Assembly: GCA_017550315.1 (NCBI GenBank) | Contig: JAFZPN010000089.1 | Span: forward strand, 1 to 42,629 | Reading direction: 5' to 3' | DNA length: 42,629 nt | Origin: Clostridia bacterium | Lineage (GTDB): Bacteria > Bacillota > Clostridia > Oscillospirales > CAG-272 | Shown here: piece by piece, positions 41,724 to 42,629 of the stretch | How positions within the stretch are numbered: position 1 is the first letter of the stretch | Layout: each line of letters begins with the position of its first letter | The notes under the pieces: generated by a model | Told to the model about the DNA's origin: nothing | The model's input: only the letters and a program-made list of their open reading frames with translations | Databases searched by the model: none | Translations under genes and position numbers: made by a program

Positions 41724-42629
41724 TTATGTTTCCCTGACCGTCACGGTCTCCCCCATGACGCGGATGTGCAGTCCTTCGTCCGTGCGGATCGCTTCGCCGC
41801 CCGTGACCTCAGCCTCGCCATGCTCGTTGACGAGCAGGAGGGAGAGATCCTCCGGGCCGTTCTCGATGTCGAAGACCAGGTCTGTTCCCGACCGCTTGAC
41901 CGAAACGCGGAAGAGGGCGTCTTCTTCGCGCACGTCGCAGGCCGCCTCGCCGGTGACCGCGTATGCCCGGACGACGAGGGTCCCGTCCTCGTTCCGCATC
42001 GGGAGCAGGGTGTTTTCCCGCACCATGAGCGGCAGGGAGAAGAAGTCGCGGACCTCCCGCACGAACCGGCCCCCTTCGGTCTCGCGTCCGTCGAGGAGAT
42101 TCGTCCAGCGTCCGGCGGGGAGATAGTATTCGACGTCGCCGGATTCCGAGAACACCGGCGCGACGAGAAGGGAGGAGCCGAGCAGGTACTGTGTGTCGAG
42201 ATCGGCGCAGATCCGGTCGTCCGGGAACGCGAGGACCATCGGGCGCATCATCGGCACGCCGGTCAGATGGGTGCGGACCGCCTCGGACCAGAGATACGGC
42301 ATCAGCGATTTCTTCAGCTTCGCGAATCGGCGCAGGACGTCGACCGCCTCCTCGCCGAAGAGCCACGGAACGCGGTACGAGCCGGAGCCGTGCAGGCGGG
42401 AGTGCGTCGAGAGCAGTCCGAACGCGGACCAGCGCTTGTAGACGTCCGCCGGCGCCGTGCCCTCGAAGCCGGAGATGTCGTGCGACCAGAAGCCGAAGCC
42501 GGACAGTGCGAGCGACAGCCCTGCCCGGAGGGATTCGTGCATCGAGAGGTAGTTTGAGTTGCAGTCGCCGCCCCAATGCACCGGGAACTTCTGCCCGCCG
42601 ACCGTCGCGCTCCGGGCAAAGAGGCAGGC
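41724..42629 (-). CDS. Glycoside hydrolase family 31 enzyme (5' end outside window)
   Basis: The frame is open to the window edge; the visible part is the C-terminal 301 residues. It begins FARSATVGGQKFPVHWGGDC, with the GH31 acid/base Asp in WGGDCNSNY. Other family marks follow: LSGFGFWSHDISGFEG, the helix FAKLKKSLMPYLWSEA, then MRPMVLAFPDD and YLLGSSLLVAPVF, and YYLPAGRWTNLLDGRET in the C-terminal beta-domain. GH31 includes alpha-glucosidases and alpha-xylosidases; the His-Asp-Ile-Ser-Gly motif (SHDISGFEG) and the length would fit an alpha-xylosidase or alpha-glucosidase, not decidable here. Missing nucleophile region is outside the window. It lies upstream of the two lipoproteins but has its own terminator. 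Confidence 0.9.
   Translation of the reverse strand, partial: ACLFARSATVGGQKFPVHWGGDCNSNYLSMHESLRAGLSLALSGFGFWSHDISGFEGTAPADVYKRWSAFGLLSTHSRLHGSGSYRVPWLFGEEAVDVLRRFAKLKKSLMPYLWSEAVRTHLTGVPMMRPMVLAFPDDRICADLDTQYLLGSSLLVAPVFSESGDVEYYLPAGRWTNLLDGRETEGGRFVREVRDFFSLPLMVRENTLLPMRNEDGTLVVRAYAVTGEAACDVREEDALFRVSVKRSGTDLVFDIENGPEDLSLLLVNEHGEAEVTGGEAIRTDEGLHIRVMGETVTVRET

Overview
The window looks like chromosomal DNA of a GC-rich member of the Bacillota, most likely an uncultured gut Clostridia (Oscillospirales or Christensenellales type). The signs are strong AGGAGG-type ribosome binding sites, sigma-A promoters with 17-bp spacers, lipobox solute-binding proteins, two S-layer-homology (SLH) proteins, a CsoR/CopA copper unit, and DUF6472, RNHCP, VanZ and DUF3784 proteins. 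No rRNA, tRNA or CRISPR array was seen. Taxonomy is inference; no marker gene settles it.

Layout. 1-6.2 kb is a lower-GC surface-protein region: the 3' end of an Ig-like repeat protein, a decayed IS3-type transposase remnant, and a 1,685-residue VWA / Cna-B-like / SLH cell-surface protein with its own promoter. 6.3-12.7 kb (+) holds a frameshifted putative carbohydrate-active protein, a lipoprotein, a MscS channel, an Old Yellow Enzyme-type oxidoreductase and a beta-helix protein. 12.8-15.0 kb holds an intergenic palindromic repeat and a minus-strand C69 dipeptidase with SLH modules. 15.2-21.1 kb is a complete oligopeptide ABC transporter (oppBCDFA order) with a perfect promoter, a structured leader and an intercistronic terminator-like hairpin before oppA. 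21.1-25.6 kb (-) is a tightly overlapping four-gene operon (flavoprotein, lysophospholipase-like hydrolase, small HExxH membrane protein, DUF3784 protein), preceded by a separate VanZ-family gene. 25.8-31.8 kb (+) is a housekeeping operon: unknown small membrane protein, PBP2-type transpeptidase, endonuclease III, CCA-adding enzyme, DUF6472 protein, diacylglycerol-kinase-like protein. 31.8-33.5 kb holds a Ser/Thr-rich bitopic protein, an RNHCP protein and a MazF toxin without an obvious antitoxin. 33.5-36.6 kb is a copper-homeostasis unit: CsoR with two identical operators, and a CopA ATPase whose C-terminus is an in-frame CopZ-like domain with its own internal start signals. 36.7-42.6 kb (-) holds two paralogous large lipoproteins (sensor-like N-terminal half plus solute-binding C-terminal half) and a truncated GH31 glycosidase.

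Taken together the genes describe a cell that scavenges peptides (SLH-anchored dipeptidase facing the Opp system) and plant- or host-type glycans (GH31, beta-helix protein, orphan solute-binding lipoproteins), and that displays large S-layer-bound adhesins. The most interesting items are the CopA-CopZ fusion with an internal ribosome binding site, the paired sensor/solute-binding lipoproteins with no permease, the overlapping flavoprotein/hydrolase/metallopeptidase-like operon, the unknown small membrane protein in front of PBP2 with four phased direct repeats at its promoter, and the mosaic S-layer adhesin. No single locus here can be shown to be a new system from sequence alone.
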